A DNA stretch of 64,000 nt, from NCBI RefSeq assembly GCF_009931655.1, contig NZ_CP047984.1, forward strand, positions 2,621,001 to 2,685,000, in the 5' to 3' direction. The notes beneath the pieces are model-generated. The model worked only from the letters and a program-made list of their open reading frames with translations, did not search any database and was not told the origin of the DNA. Made by a program: the position numbers and the translations under genes. Source of the DNA: Pontibacter russatus. GTDB taxonomy: Bacteria > Bacteroidota > Bacteroidia > Cytophagales > Hymenobacteraceae. Shown piece after piece: positions 9,552 to 19,269 of this stretch; position 1 is the stretch's first letter; each line of letters opens with the position of its first letter.

Positions 9552-11291
9552 TTAGGCTGTTACTTCTGTGAGTTCCTTCAATAGCCCGTGCTGGCGTATC
9601 TGCTCATAGCTGCCAGAGGCCACCAACCTTCCGTTCTGCAGCAGCAGTGTGCAGTCGCAGAGCTCCATCACGTCCAGGTCATTCGATACGATGATCATTG
9701 TCCAGTCAAACTGCTCGCTGGTGAGGGTGCGCATCAGGTGCATCTTTTCCTTTTTGCTCATGCCTACCCAGAAGTCGTCTATAATGAGCAGCTTGGGGCG
9801 CCTTACCAAGGTGCGGGCCATCACTATTTTGCGGGCAATGCTACCCGGCAGGCGCTGGCTCCCGCCAACCAGGTAAGACTGCAGCCCTTCCGGCAACGCA
9901 TGCACAAACTCACTGAGCCCTGCCAGGTCAATCGCCCACAGCACGTCCTGCATCGGCAGGTCTCCGCCCATGGTTATGTTATCCAGCAGGGTTCCGTCAA
10001 AAACCTGATCCTTCGACATGTTGTCGCCTATCAGGCTGCGCAGGTTGCCGATGTGCAGGTCACGGAGCGAGACGCCGCTGTAGATGATGCTGCCTTCATA
10101 GGAGGGGTACAGGCCCAGCAACAGGCTGACGAGCGTACTCTTGCCGGAGTTGTTGCAGCCTGCCAAACAGACGCGCTCCGATGGTTTTATGTTGAAGCTG
10201 ATATTTTCGAGGGCGTCATTTTTTTCGTGCGGGTAGCGGTAGCGGAGTTGTTGTACCTGTATGCCCAAGCCGCCTTTTAGCGGAAGGTCCTCCAGTTTGA
10301 TGCCCTTCACTTCCTCGATAGGCAAATCTGTCACTTGGCCTATCTTGTCCAGGCTTGTCAGCACATCATACACCGTGTCCAGCTTTATAATGATCTTTTC
10401 CACTGCTGTCATAATCAGGATGATGATGATTTCAGATGCTACGAACTGGCCGATGTTGATTTCCCGCTGCACCACCAGGATACAGCCCAGCACCAGCAGC
10501 CCGCCTGTGATAAAGGTCTTGAAGCCCACAAAGCTGAGGTACTGCGTCATCAGGACGTTGAAATGCTCCTTCCGCACCTTCAGATAATTGGTTACGTAGC
10601 CGTTGGTGCGCTCCATTGGCAGGTTGGTGTGGCCTACCAGTTTATACGTGCTCAGGGAGCGGGCCATCTCCTCCAGCCAGGCCACCAGCTTGTACTTGTA
10701 CTTCGATTCCCTTATGCTTGTCTCCACGCCTTTTTCGCCGGTGCTCCAGATAATAAAGACGAGCACCACCACCAGTATTATCCCTAAAAAGATAAAGTAA
10801 GGATGATAAAGCGAGAGCAGGAGCAGGCCGAAAATGATTTGGATGACAGCAGTGGAGAAGTCCAGCAGTATCTTGGCCAGCCCTTTCTGAAGCGATACCA
10901 CATCGAAAAAGCGGTTCATCAGCTCGGGCGGGTAGTATTTGTGCAGGGCCTCTGCCTGCAGGCGCGGTATACGGTAGGCGAAGTCGAAGGCGTGCCTGAC
11001 AAAGATGCGCTGTTGCAGGTACTCCACCAGCCACAGCTGCATCACCTGCAGGCCACCCACGATCAGCAAGGCCAGCACGATCAGCCCTATCAGCACCACC
11101 ACCGAAACCGGTATCTGCCCGCTGGACACAAAGCCGATGATGCTCTGTATGCCCAAAGGCAGCGCCAGACTGATGAGTCCTGCCGCCACAGCATATACGT
11201 ACAGGTATATGATTTCGCGCTTCTCAATAGCGAGCAGGTTCAGGAAACGCTGCATGGGCGCTATATGCTTTTGCTTGCCGGGGTTAGCCAT
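9552..11291 (-). CDS. ABC exporter half-transporter with degenerate ATPase domain
   Basis: This 579-residue protein has an N-terminal exporter membrane domain (about six helices, residues 25-310) and a C-terminal nucleotide-binding domain (about 345-575). Several catalytic motifs are altered. Walker A is GCNNSGKST near residue 375, keeping the Lys but not the fourth-position Gly. The signature region reads LPGSI instead of LSGGQ. Walker B ends IIDD (near 502), so Asp replaces the catalytic Glu. The D-loop is not SALD. The switch His is replaced by Asn (IVSND). ATP could bind, but normal hydrolysis by a homodimer is doubtful. No second ABC gene accompanies it. There is no C39 peptidase domain. 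It overlaps the tetR gene by 8 bp and precedes the HlyD gene by 6 bp. Confidence 0.88.
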   Translation of the reverse strand: MANPGKQKHIAPMQRFLNLLAIEKREIIYLYVYAVAAGLISLALPLGIQSIIGFVSSGQIPVSVVVLIGLIVLALLIVGGLQVMQLWLVEYLQQRIFVRHAFDFAYRIPRLQAEALHKYYPPELMNRFFDVVSLQKGLAKILLDFSTAVIQIIFGLLLLSLYHPYFIFLGIILVVVLVFIIWSTGEKGVETSIRESKYKYKLVAWLEEMARSLSTYKLVGHTNLPMERTNGYVTNYLKVRKEHFNVLMTQYLSFVGFKTFITGGLLVLGCILVVQREINIGQFVASEIIIILIMTAVEKIIIKLDTVYDVLTSLDKIGQVTDLPIEEVKGIKLEDLPLKGGLGIQVQQLRYRYPHEKNDALENISFNIKPSERVCLAGCNNSGKSTLVSLLLGLYPSYEGSIIYSGVSLRDLHIGNLRSLIGDNMSKDQVFDGTLLDNITMGGDLPMQDVLWAIDLAGLSEFVHALPEGLQSYLVGGSQRLPGSIARKIVMARTLVRRPKLLIIDDFWVGMSKKEKMHLMRTLTSEQFDWTMIIVSNDLDVMELCDCTLLLQNGRLVASGSYEQIRQHGLLKELTEVTA

Positions 11292-11997
11292 GGGTTTGCT
11301 GCTTGCTTAGTTGTGGTGTACTATCTATGGCCGAGAACAGCAGGTGCTCCAGGAAGTGCATTGTCTCCTCTTCTGGATGCTGCGCCTCCTTTATCTCTGT
11401 GAGCGAGGGCAGGTGCCTGGCAAAGTACATTTGCTGGTGTGCCGCCTCCATGACGGTGCTGATGAGCGCATGCGGGTATTTGTAAGCCGGGTTTACTTCG
11501 AGTACCATCTGCGCCAGGCGGCGGCAGAGGCGCTTTATCTCCAGGAAGTAACCTTCTTTGTTTTCGGCATCCACCTCCTTGGTGTGGTACACTTTAGACG
11601 ACTCCGCCACCACAATGCGGTACAGGATGCGCTCGTCTATATAGGCCACATTCGGGTCATCGTCCTGCCCAGCCTTTGTCAGTATATACAGCGCCCTGCG
11701 CAGGCGCTGGCGCGGGTCCGCGATGTTGTGCGTCTGGAACGTAACCGTGTAGTCTACCCAGGCCCAGTACCACGAGACGAGATACACCAGCAGCTTGTGC
11801 TTGTTCTCGAAATAGCGGTAAACGGAGGCCTCTGTAGAACCTATTTCCGCTCCCAGTTTCTTAAAAGTGAATTGCTCAAAACCCAGTGCATCAATCATCC
11901 TGATGCTTTCCGAGATAATCCTTCTGCCCAGTTCCGTGCTCTCTGGCTCGCGCAGGTAAGAGTTATGATCCAGGGTGAGGTGTATGTTGGTGGCCAT
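11284..11997 (-). CDS. TetR/AcrR-family transcriptional regulator
   Basis: This 237-residue protein has an N-terminal TetR helix-turn-helix (about residues 25-75; IRMIDALGFEQFTFKKLG then STEASVYRYFENKHKLL) followed by a helical ligand-binding domain. It is the first gene of the tetR-ABC-HlyD-TolC operon, overlapping the ABC gene by 8 bp, so it most likely represses its own export operon until an inducer binds. That role is inferred from position. The operator was not identified in the upstream region. Confidence 0.92.
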   Translation of the reverse strand: MATNIHLTLDHNSYLREPESTELGRRIISESIRMIDALGFEQFTFKKLGAEIGSTEASVYRYFENKHKLLVYLVSWYWAWVDYTVTFQTHNIADPRQRLRRALYILTKAGQDDDPNVAYIDERILYRIVVAESSKVYHTKEVDAENKEGYFLEIKRLCRRLAQMVLEVNPAYKYPHALISTVMEAAHQQMYFARHLPSLTEIKEAQHPEEETMHFLEHLLFSAIDSTPQLSKQQTHG

Positions 11998-12421
11998 TGC
12001 TGTCGTTGTCCCGGTTTTATGTTTTTAAGCCCCTACTGTTCATAGGAGCGCTTATGCTGGAGAAGCGTTATGAAATGATGCGCTTTTATGTGTAATAGCT
12101 TTACTATCAGAAATGTTTTCAAAACTATTATATTTTTTCCCCTGCAGTCCATATAGGCGGGAGCTTCTTCTAAGGCGGCTGTGTGCAGGCGCTGTATGGA
12201 ATCTATCTCGCGGTTGGGGAGAATAAACAGGTGATGGAAGAACAAGCAGATTGCCGTATGGGACAAGGATCCTCTTATCTATATATACTGGCTAACCCAT
12301 TCGGGCAGGAGCGCGGCGAAGGGGCAGGGAACGCGCAGGCAGAAGATGCCGAAAAGAAGCGTTATCTTTACGCCTCACTTTTGCCGTATGAAAAGGCAGG
12401 GGCCACGATAACCGCAGCAAT
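11998..12421. other. Divergent intergenic region, no gene seen
   Basis: These 424 bp separate the tetR operon and the DEAD-box helicase gene and contain both promoters. TATATA runs occur near 12280-12290. A 77-codon frame on the minus strand has no protein-like pattern and was not called. Confidence 0.5.
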
Positions 12422-13690
<1,269 letters not shown>

Positions 13691-13732
13691 GTTTATAGAC
13701 TTAAGACGCAGGATTTTTAATATGCAATGGGC

Positions 13733-13766
13733 TCTATATCATATATAAATCTATATCATATATAAA
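13733..13766. repeat. 17-bp tandem duplication rich in TATATA
   Basis: Two perfect head-to-tail copies of TCTATATCATATATAAA (13733-13749 and 13750-13766) lie between the helicase and the SMP-30 gene. They may be part of the SMP-30 promoter region or a slippage product. Confidence 0.8.
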
Positions 13767-13852
13767 CAGTAGAGAACCGGGGCAACGTTACATCATTTTC
13801 ACCTGAAGCTATATATCTGCCGCCACCTGGCCTGTTTATGAAGGAATCATAT

Positions 13853-14746
13853 ATGGAACAACAAAACACGACTGCCGAGCTGGTGCTGGATGCGCGCGCC
13901 GCCTTGGGCGAGGGCGCTATCTGGCACCCGATTGAGAAGAAACTGTACTGGGTAGATATAGAAGCGGCCGAGCTGCACATTTACGACCCCGCCACCGGCA
14001 AAGACAAGGTACTTCCCACAGGAGAGAAGCCCGGCACAGTAGTACCCGTAGAAGGCGGAGGTGTTTTAATGGCCGCGCAGAACAGCATCTACAGCATGGA
14101 TACCGGCACCGGCGAACTCTCTCTTGTCACGAAACCGCTGCATACCCCGCTGCTTCGCTTCAACGACGGGAAAGCCGACCCCTCCGGCCGCTTCTGGGTA
14201 GGCACCATGGCCTACGACACCAGAGAAGGAGCCGCAGCGCTGTACCGGATGGACAAAGACAAGCGCTTCCACCAGGTAGCGGACAATGTCACCATTTCCA
14301 ATGGCCTGATGTGGTCGGCAGACAGGAAGACGATGTACTACATCGATTCGCCGACCCTGGCGGTGCAGGCTTTTGACTACGACGACGCCTCCGGCGAAAT
14401 CAGTAACGGGAGGATTGTGATCCGTGTTCCGGAAGCGGTGGGCGGCTCCCCGGATGGCATGGCCATCGACACTGAGGGGATGCTTTGGATTGCGCTGTGG
14501 GGCTCCGCCGCTGTGATATGCTGCCACCCCGCCACCGGCGAAACACTGCAGCGCGTGGAGGTGCCCGCCCTGCAGGTAACCTCTGTTGCCTTTGGTGGCG
14601 AGAACCTGGACACGCTCTACATCACGACGGCCCGGACAGGGCTGAGCCCGGAGCAACTGGAGGCATACCCGGAGAGCGGCGGACTATTCGCTGCAAAGCC
14701 CGGTGTTCGCGGCGTGCCGGCGGAGTTTTATAGGGGTGAATTGTAA
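13853..14746 (+). CDS. SMP-30/gluconolactonase-family lactonase
   Basis: Proteins of this family are six-bladed propeller, metal-dependent sugar lactonases that open glucono-, arabino- or galactonolactone rings. Ligand-site motifs are present: EGAIWHP (metal Glu) at the N-terminus, FNDGKADPSGRFWVGTM, ISNGLMWS (metal Asn) and SPDGMAID (metal Asp). I prefer the start at 13853, which has AAGGA 7 bp before the ATG, over the in-frame ATG at 13838. The product is about 297 residues with no signal peptide, so it is cytoplasmic. The precise sugar lactone is uncertain. It is a single gene, convergent with the membrane protein at 14904. Confidence 0.92.
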   Translation: MEQQNTTAELVLDARAALGEGAIWHPIEKKLYWVDIEAAELHIYDPATGKDKVLPTGEKPGTVVPVEGGGVLMAAQNSIYSMDTGTGELSLVTKPLHTPLLRFNDGKADPSGRFWVGTMAYDTREGAAALYRMDKDKRFHQVADNVTISNGLMWSADRKTMYYIDSPTLAVQAFDYDDASGEISNGRIVIRVPEAVGGSPDGMAIDTEGMLWIALWGSAAVICCHPATGETLQRVEVPALQVTSVAFGGENLDTLYITTARTGLSPEQLEAYPESGGLFAAKPGVRGVPAEFYRGEL

Positions 14747-14903
14747 CAGGAAGCCTTGGACAAGACAAGGGTCTCTGATTTTAGAGAACTTTTCGCACAT
14801 TTATATATGGCAATGGCTTCCACGCAGCAAGGCTTAAATTCTTGTGCCATATATAACTTGCCCCTTTCGCTCCGGAGAATTCTGGTACTATCTATAGGGG
14901 CGT

Positions 14904-15374
14904 TTACCTCTTCCCCTGTTCCAGCAGCCGCTCTATCCAGAAAATCAGGAATAGCGCGACGAGGTTGATGCCGATGAATTTCTGGCCAGTGGCGTTGCCA
15001 AAATCGAACTGGAAGGAGGAGAGCGCCACGCGGAACTTGAAGGTCCAGGAGCCGACCATATCAAAGCCAAAGCCGATGCGCAGGCCCGCCACGTACTGGA
15101 ACCCATACTCCCCGAATGTGAAATAAACCACCTGCAGCACCTGGTGGAGAAGCGAGAGCACAAGGCCGCGCGGCGGGTTGCGGAACAGCATGCGGCCGCA
15201 CAGGATGGAGAACATGAACAGCGCGGCGGCAAAAAGCGAGAAGCGCAGCACCTGCTGCGTCAGCACCAGCTCGCCCCGGAACATAACCCAAAGCGTGAGC
15301 AGAATGCCTAAAATGCCGCCTATAATCTGGTACAGGGCCAGCGCCGTAACCTGTTTTCTTAGCTGCTTCTCCAA
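14904..15374 (-). CDS. Small membrane protein of unknown function
   Basis: This 156-residue protein has about four hydrophobic segments: LALYQIIGGILGILLTLWVMF, FSLFAAALFMFSILCGRMLF, LVLSLLHQVLQVVYFTFG and FIGINLVALFLIFWI. The loop before the last helix (about 105-130) is predicted outside the membrane and contains VALSSFQFDFGNATG. I do not recognise a named family. It lies 67 bp downstream of the RibD-like gene on the same strand and may be co-transcribed with it. The upstream codons to 15411 are also open in another frame, but this frame has the normal protein composition. Confidence 0.75.
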   Translation of the reverse strand: MEKQLRKQVTALALYQIIGGILGILLTLWVMFRGELVLTQQVLRFSLFAAALFMFSILCGRMLFRNPPRGLVLSLLHQVLQVVYFTFGEYGFQYVAGLRIGFGFDMVGSWTFKFRVALSSFQFDFGNATGQKFIGINLVALFLIFWIERLLEQGKR

Positions 15375-15441
15375 GGGCTGGACGTTGCTTGTTGTGGGGC
15401 AAAGGTAGCAAATCCGGCGCGGAACTGAAGCCAGGCAGCCT

Positions 15442-15972
15442 TTAGCTGTTTAGCCGCACCTGCACAAAGCCGTTGGGGTAGGTTTTGCTGCTGCTTACGT
15501 TCAGTCTCGTTTCCTGCGCCCCGGCGGCAAAAAGCGGGATGCCCGCGCCCAGCACGATGGGGATATAGGTGAGGATGATCTCGTCGATGAGGCGGGCGTT
15601 GAGCAGGAGCGTGTTCAGCTGGCCGCCGCCCATCAGCCATATCGCCTTGCCCGGCTGTTGCTTCAGTTCCTGCACAAACGCCACGGCATCGGTGTCTATA
15701 AACTGCACCTGTGCTGTGTCGGCGTGCCCGCCAGAGCGGCTGAACACAAAGTTGGTTTCGGTGGGTAAAGGGAACGGCGTGTCAAAGCCAAGGATGACTT
15801 TGTAGGTGCTGTGGCCCATCAGGGTGGTGTCGATGGTCTGTGTGAATTCGCTGTAGCCGTAGTCTTCCCCCTCCAGCGCATAGGCTTTGTCTTCCAGCCA
15901 ATCGATGCTGTCGTCGGGGCGGGCTATATAGCCGTCGAGGCTGGCGGCAATGTAAAGCACAATTTTCCGCAT
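15442..15972 (-). CDS. Dihydrofolate reductase-like protein (RibD C-terminal domain family)
   Basis: This 176-residue protein matches the RibD_C/DHFR-like reductase fold that binds NADPH. It starts MRKIVLYIAASLDGYIARPDD, a typical opening, and contains the loop LMGHSTYKVILGF, then WLMGGGQLN (nucleotide-binding glycines), then LTYIPIVLGAGIPLF. Stand-alone proteins like this are often called YwjB/YyaP-like and have no proven substrate. It is cytoplasmic. The family call is secure, the reaction is not known. Confidence 0.92.
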   Translation of the reverse strand: MRKIVLYIAASLDGYIARPDDSIDWLEDKAYALEGEDYGYSEFTQTIDTTLMGHSTYKVILGFDTPFPLPTETNFVFSRSGGHADTAQVQFIDTDAVAFVQELKQQPGKAIWLMGGGQLNTLLLNARLIDEIILTYIPIVLGAGIPLFAAGAQETRLNVSSSKTYPNGFVQVRLNS

Positions 15973-16102
15973 GTATATATGATTTATATCAGTTTGTATG
16001 ACCTATATACAGAACTTACGCAAACGGCCCTTGCCGCGTGTTTTTACCGGCAAGTTTCTTTCATATGAATTGTGTTAAAGTTGAAAAGGCTGATTACTCG
16101 GA

Positions 16103-16621
16103 TTAGTATTCTGTGTAGAAAGCGTCAAACCTCCCATTAGACACTTCCACCACCTCACCAGTAGCTGAGTTGAAGGCCTTGAAGAAGAATGTTCCAGTTA
16201 ATGTCTTTTTAGAGCAGTTTATCTCGGTGATTGATAATAAGCCTGTATTGACAGAGTCAGTCTCAAACTCATCAGATGAAAGGCTTTTGTCAAAGTATCC
16301 TCTGCTCAGCGTATCTGTTAAAGTATAATCTTTAGCAGATATGACCTTACCGTCTCTAACGCTCAAGTATATTCTCTCAGAACCATTGGAAGCCCTAATA
16401 GCCAAAACGCTGTCACCATAAAGTAGACTTATAGTAAGCGGGCGCGCCTTAAAGTCGCCGTTATCGCTGGGCCACCATAGCTTGCCGTTCACTCTGGCGC
16501 AGAACGGCTCGTCTTCGCACAATTTGTCTTTGCTGCATGCCTGTAGCCCGAGCAGCAGGCCAAGTGCTGCAGGCAGCAGCCAGCGGGCTGGGGTAAGCCG
16601 ATTGAAAAGGTCCTGTTTCAT
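16103..16621 (-). CDS. Hypothetical lipoprotein (DUF6252-like)
   Basis: This 172-residue protein has a lipoprotein signal ending LLLGLQAC (Cys29). The mature part is beta-rich, with a GKLWWPSDNG segment near the N-terminus and a KTLTGTFFFKAFNSATGE motif near the C-terminus, which resembles the DUF6252 family of Bacteroidota lipoproteins. Its coding sequence is more AT-rich than its neighbours (many T/A-ending codons), which may reflect recent transfer or weak expression. It stands alone between larger gaps. No function can be assigned. Confidence 0.75.
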   Translation of the reverse strand: MKQDLFNRLTPARWLLPAALGLLLGLQACSKDKLCEDEPFCARVNGKLWWPSDNGDFKARPLTISLLYGDSVLAIRASNGSERIYLSVRDGKVISAKDYTLTDTLSRGYFDKSLSSDEFETDSVNTGLLSITEINCSKKTLTGTFFFKAFNSATGEVVEVSNGRFDAFYTEY

Positions 16622-17100
16622 AAGCTTGTTAAATTAGAAGGGGTTTATGTTTGATAAAGCAATCAGATTCAGAGCGGCTAGCCGCTACAGAAGCAGTCAT
16701 GGCTCCGTCATGGTGCTAAAAGGATGACATTCAAAAGTAGCAGCCCACATTTGGACTGAAACAAGAGCGCCGTCTGCCCGTCAGGTTTAGCTACCACCCA
16801 TATGCTTCGGCAAAAGAGCGGCAAGGCCACAACTGTGGTGCAGGCATTTATATATTTAGAGAAACTGAAGGAGAAGCGCCTCGTTAGAAGCCGTAGGGAA
16901 AATATACAATAGCTACCGATAGCACAAGTATTCAGTATATTATATTTTTAATAACAAAAAGTCCTTCTGGCGGTCCTGGTTTACCTGAATGCTCAACGCC
17001 ACCCGGTTGGGGGCACCTTTTGAAGCAGCCACGAGGGCTACGCACATGAAGGTATAGGATGTTATATATGGCTGCGTTCACAGGAGGATACATGGGAGGA
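16622..17100. other. Intergenic region, no confident gene
   Basis: In these 479 bp the only coding-like frame is a 36-codon ORF at 16802-16912, too short to call. TATATA-type tracts occur at about 16850 and 17060. The region otherwise shows nothing recognisable. Confidence 0.45.
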
Positions 17101-17913
17101 TCACTTCCTGGAGAGCACGGTCAGTTTATCGCCCACGCGCAGGGTGCCGCCGGCGCTGCCGGGCAGCAGGTTCTGGCCGAACAGGATTTTATTGCGCTGC
17201 TGCCGGTACATGGCCAGCGTCCGGAGTGGCTCGGGGCTCTTTTCGGCTGTGGCCTGGTTGATGGTGGTCACGACGCAGCGGGCGCAGGGCTTTACGGCCC
17301 GAAACAACTGGCTGCCTATCGTAAATCCGTCCCAACTGTCTTCCGCGAAGGGCTCCCCACCCCGGAACACCAAGCTCGGGCGGAACTGGTTCATCAGCAC
17401 GGGCTGCTCCAGGCGGCTGTTCAGGTCGTCGAGGGCCGCCTGCCCGATGAGCAGGAACGGATACCCGTCGGCAAAACTCACGACCTCTCCGTTGGTGGCA
17501 TAATCGGTGTCCACGAGGCGGCGGGTCTGGGGCGGCATATGCACCAGGCGCGCCGCCATGCCCAGCGCCTCCGTAAACCAGGAGCTTATGTCGGGACTGA
17601 CCTCCAGGGCCGGCACCGTGTCGTCCCACACCGTTACCTGCAACTCGCGCCCGGTGGCGGCAAACGGTATATATAGCGGCTCCAGTTTCCCCTGCTTGTG
17701 GCGCACCTCCAGCCCCTCCTGCTCCAGCGATACCTGCAGCAGGGCCATCTGCGCGTGCTGGCGCTGCGTCAGGAAATTCCCTTTCTCATCCACCAGCATC
17801 CAGCGGCGGTCGTGGCGCAGGCCTCGGGCCTCAGCCTCTGCCGCTTCCAGCCGGATGCCGCCCAGCGACTTTATCGGGTAAATGTAGATATCAGACAGGT
17901 ATAAATCGGTCAT
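17101..17913 (-). CDS. MOSC domain protein (YcbX/mARC-like)
   Basis: This 270-residue protein has an N-terminal beta-barrel MOSC_N domain (YIYPIKSLGGIRLEAAE ... GLRHDRRWMLVDEKGNFLTQR) followed by a MOSC domain. The MOSC cysteine pair is seen as VKPCARCVVTTI near residue 213, in the position that holds the molybdenum-cofactor-ligating Cys of mARC/YcbX enzymes. Such enzymes reduce N-hydroxylated compounds. There is no C-terminal ferredoxin domain, unlike E. coli YcbX, so an external electron donor would be needed. It is predicted to be cytoplasmic and is a single gene. Confidence 0.92.
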   Translation of the reverse strand: MTDLYLSDIYIYPIKSLGGIRLEAAEAEARGLRHDRRWMLVDEKGNFLTQRQHAQMALLQVSLEQEGLEVRHKQGKLEPLYIPFAATGRELQVTVWDDTVPALEVSPDISSWFTEALGMAARLVHMPPQTRRLVDTDYATNGEVVSFADGYPFLLIGQAALDDLNSRLEQPVLMNQFRPSLVFRGGEPFAEDSWDGFTIGSQLFRAVKPCARCVVTTINQATAEKSPEPLRTLAMYRQQRNKILFGQNLLPGSAGGTLRVGDKLTVLSRK

Positions 17914-18238
17914 TGAGGCTCAGTATATAGGTATGCGGTTGCTGCCTGTGCCGGGAACTGTGGCAGGCCCTGCAAAATTAAACGCCGCCCGGCGCTATGC
18001 AAAGGCATGCTGTTTATATAGGCCGGCTGCCCCGCTGCCCTAACGGAAAAACAGGATTCATGAAGGACACACATATCAGGTAGCAGGGCACAAGACATTT
18101 TTTATTGCTTCCGGCACGTCGTCAATGATACAGGATATAAGTCACTTATATAGATTGCGCAGATTGATTTTGTTGTGGTACTTATGGGAGGAGTGCTTTT
18201 CAAAATTCATTCACTCACCCACTCATTCAAAATTAAAC
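17914..18238. other. Intergenic region, nothing seen
   Basis: This 325-bp spacer precedes the MOSC gene and follows the TM2 gene on the same strand. Neither a coding frame nor a clear terminator hairpin was recognised. Confidence 0.45.
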
Positions 18239-18586
18239 TCAGTACCGCATCATGACGACAACCTGCTGCGCCTGTTTCACATTATACTCGAAGGCAAGCC
18301 GCTTGTAATTGATGAGGTCGATGATGGTGCCCACGAGGCAGAGGCCGCCGGTGAAGAAATACAACAGCCCCATCCCGATCTGCCCCAGCACGAAGCGGTG
18401 CAAACCCGCCAGGCCGATGAAGCCGATCAGGGTGGTGATAAGCACGAGTTGCGGCTCCCGGCGGCGGGTGCGGTAAATACTGGCAAACTGCTGCGCCTCC
18501 TGCTCCGGCATGTCATTCACAAGCGACTGGATGAAGCTCATCTCGTCCGGCTCCAGCTCCGGCATCAGGTTCAAAATATTAGCCAT
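18239..18586 (-). CDS. TM2 domain-containing membrane protein
   Basis: This 115-residue protein has a soluble N-terminal helix region (about 1-45, acidic, with EPDEMSFIQSLVNDMPEQEAQ) followed by a TM2 domain with two membrane helices. Its motif GLAGLHRFVLGQIGMGLLYF and the next helix GGLCLVGTIIDLI are typical of TM2. It lies 72 bp after the DUF2752 gene on the same strand. The two families often occur side by side in Bacteroidota and may act together in the membrane, but no function is established. Confidence 0.92.
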   Translation of the reverse strand: MANILNLMPELEPDEMSFIQSLVNDMPEQEAQQFASIYRTRRREPQLVLITTLIGFIGLAGLHRFVLGQIGMGLLYFFTGGLCLVGTIIDLINYKRLAFEYNVKQAQQVVVMMRY

Positions 18587-18658
18587 AGTTTTATATCAGG
18601 TTTTGATGTGGTGGTGTACAGTGAGATGGTATAGAGGCGCCACTTCCTTACCATATTT

Positions 18659-18988
18659 TTAAAGGTGCTGTGCCCTATGTCCTGCCGCCTGTGTTTTATC
18701 AGAGCTGCCTTGGCATATCAGCAGTTGTCCGCAGCGGCGCAGCAGCAGCAGGACCGCAGGCAGGGCCAGCGGGTGCGCCTCCCACGATGCCCGCCACTCG
18801 CCCCGGCACATATAGGCAATGGCGTGGCCCAGGCCGCAGCCCCAGCACCCCTCCGCCCACAGCCAGCTGAAGGGGCAAAAGCTGAACAGGTGCTCCCCGC
18901 CCGGGTCCATCAGCGCCAGCGCGCTTAGGCCCAGCAGCCAGGCCGCTGCCTCCGGCAGGCCATTTTTCCGTTTCAGGGACAGCTTCAT
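18659..18988 (-). CDS. DUF2752 membrane protein
   Basis: This 109-residue protein contains the DUF2752 pattern: FSFCPFSWLWAEGCWGCGLG (the conserved CPF...C.GCG cysteines), then a short loop, then WEAHPLALPAVLLLL. Three hydrophobic segments are visible. The function is unknown. It lies directly upstream of the TM2 gene and is probably in the same transcript. Confidence 0.87.
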   Translation of the reverse strand: MKLSLKRKNGLPEAAAWLLGLSALALMDPGGEHLFSFCPFSWLWAEGCWGCGLGHAIAYMCRGEWRASWEAHPLALPAVLLLLRRCGQLLICQGSSDKTQAAGHRAQHL

Positions 18989-19086
18989 CTATAGTCCGGC
19001 AAGTCAGGATTTAACTTAAACAGATAGCAAGGCGTGGTGATAAATCAGGATATAATTTAGAATAATATTCTCAGAATCAAAAACCT

Positions 19087-19269
19087 ATGAAAACAAACCT
19101 TCGCCTGCTGCCCTTGCTTCTGCTGGCATGCCTGAGCGGCTGCTTCGGCCTGAAGACCTCGCGGCGTCCAAAGGTCCCGCGAGTGCCTGCATCTCAAACG
19201 CTCGCGGGACTTTCGGACACCGCGAGGTTCTGTACAACGCGCTTGTATATAACTACTCCAGAATCGTGA
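19087..19269 (+). pseudogene. Truncated small lipoprotein ORF running into a palindrome
   Basis: The ORF begins with a good lipoprotein signal (lipobox LSGC, Cys19). From codon 24 the rest is read through a 28-bp inverted repeat, and the last 17 bases overlap the end of the convergent OmpA gene. The signal peptide looks real, the remainder does not. The simplest reading is a lipoprotein gene cut short by insertion of a palindromic repeat. A chance ORF is also possible. Confidence 0.4.
19156..19228. repeat. Long palindromic REP-like element
   Basis: Two 28-nt arms (19156-19183 and 19201-19228) are inverted copies with three mismatches and a 17-nt loop. They are GC-rich (ACCTCGCGG ... TCCCGCGAG), unlike most intergenic DNA here. 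The element lies just beyond the 3' end of the OmpA gene and could act as a terminator or an interspersed repeat. Confidence 0.75.

Noticed and set aside
6737..11997. Calling the export operon a bacteriocin exporter
   Set aside because: The ABC protein has no C39 peptidase domain and no leader-peptide gene was found within the unit.
12033..12266. 77-codon frame on the minus strand
   Set aside because: No recognisable domain or start context, and composition resembles non-coding DNA.
16802..16912. 36-codon ORF with a KATTVVQAFIYLEKLKEK-type sequence
   Set aside because: It looks faintly protein-like, perhaps a fragment, but is too short and has no family match, so it is not called.
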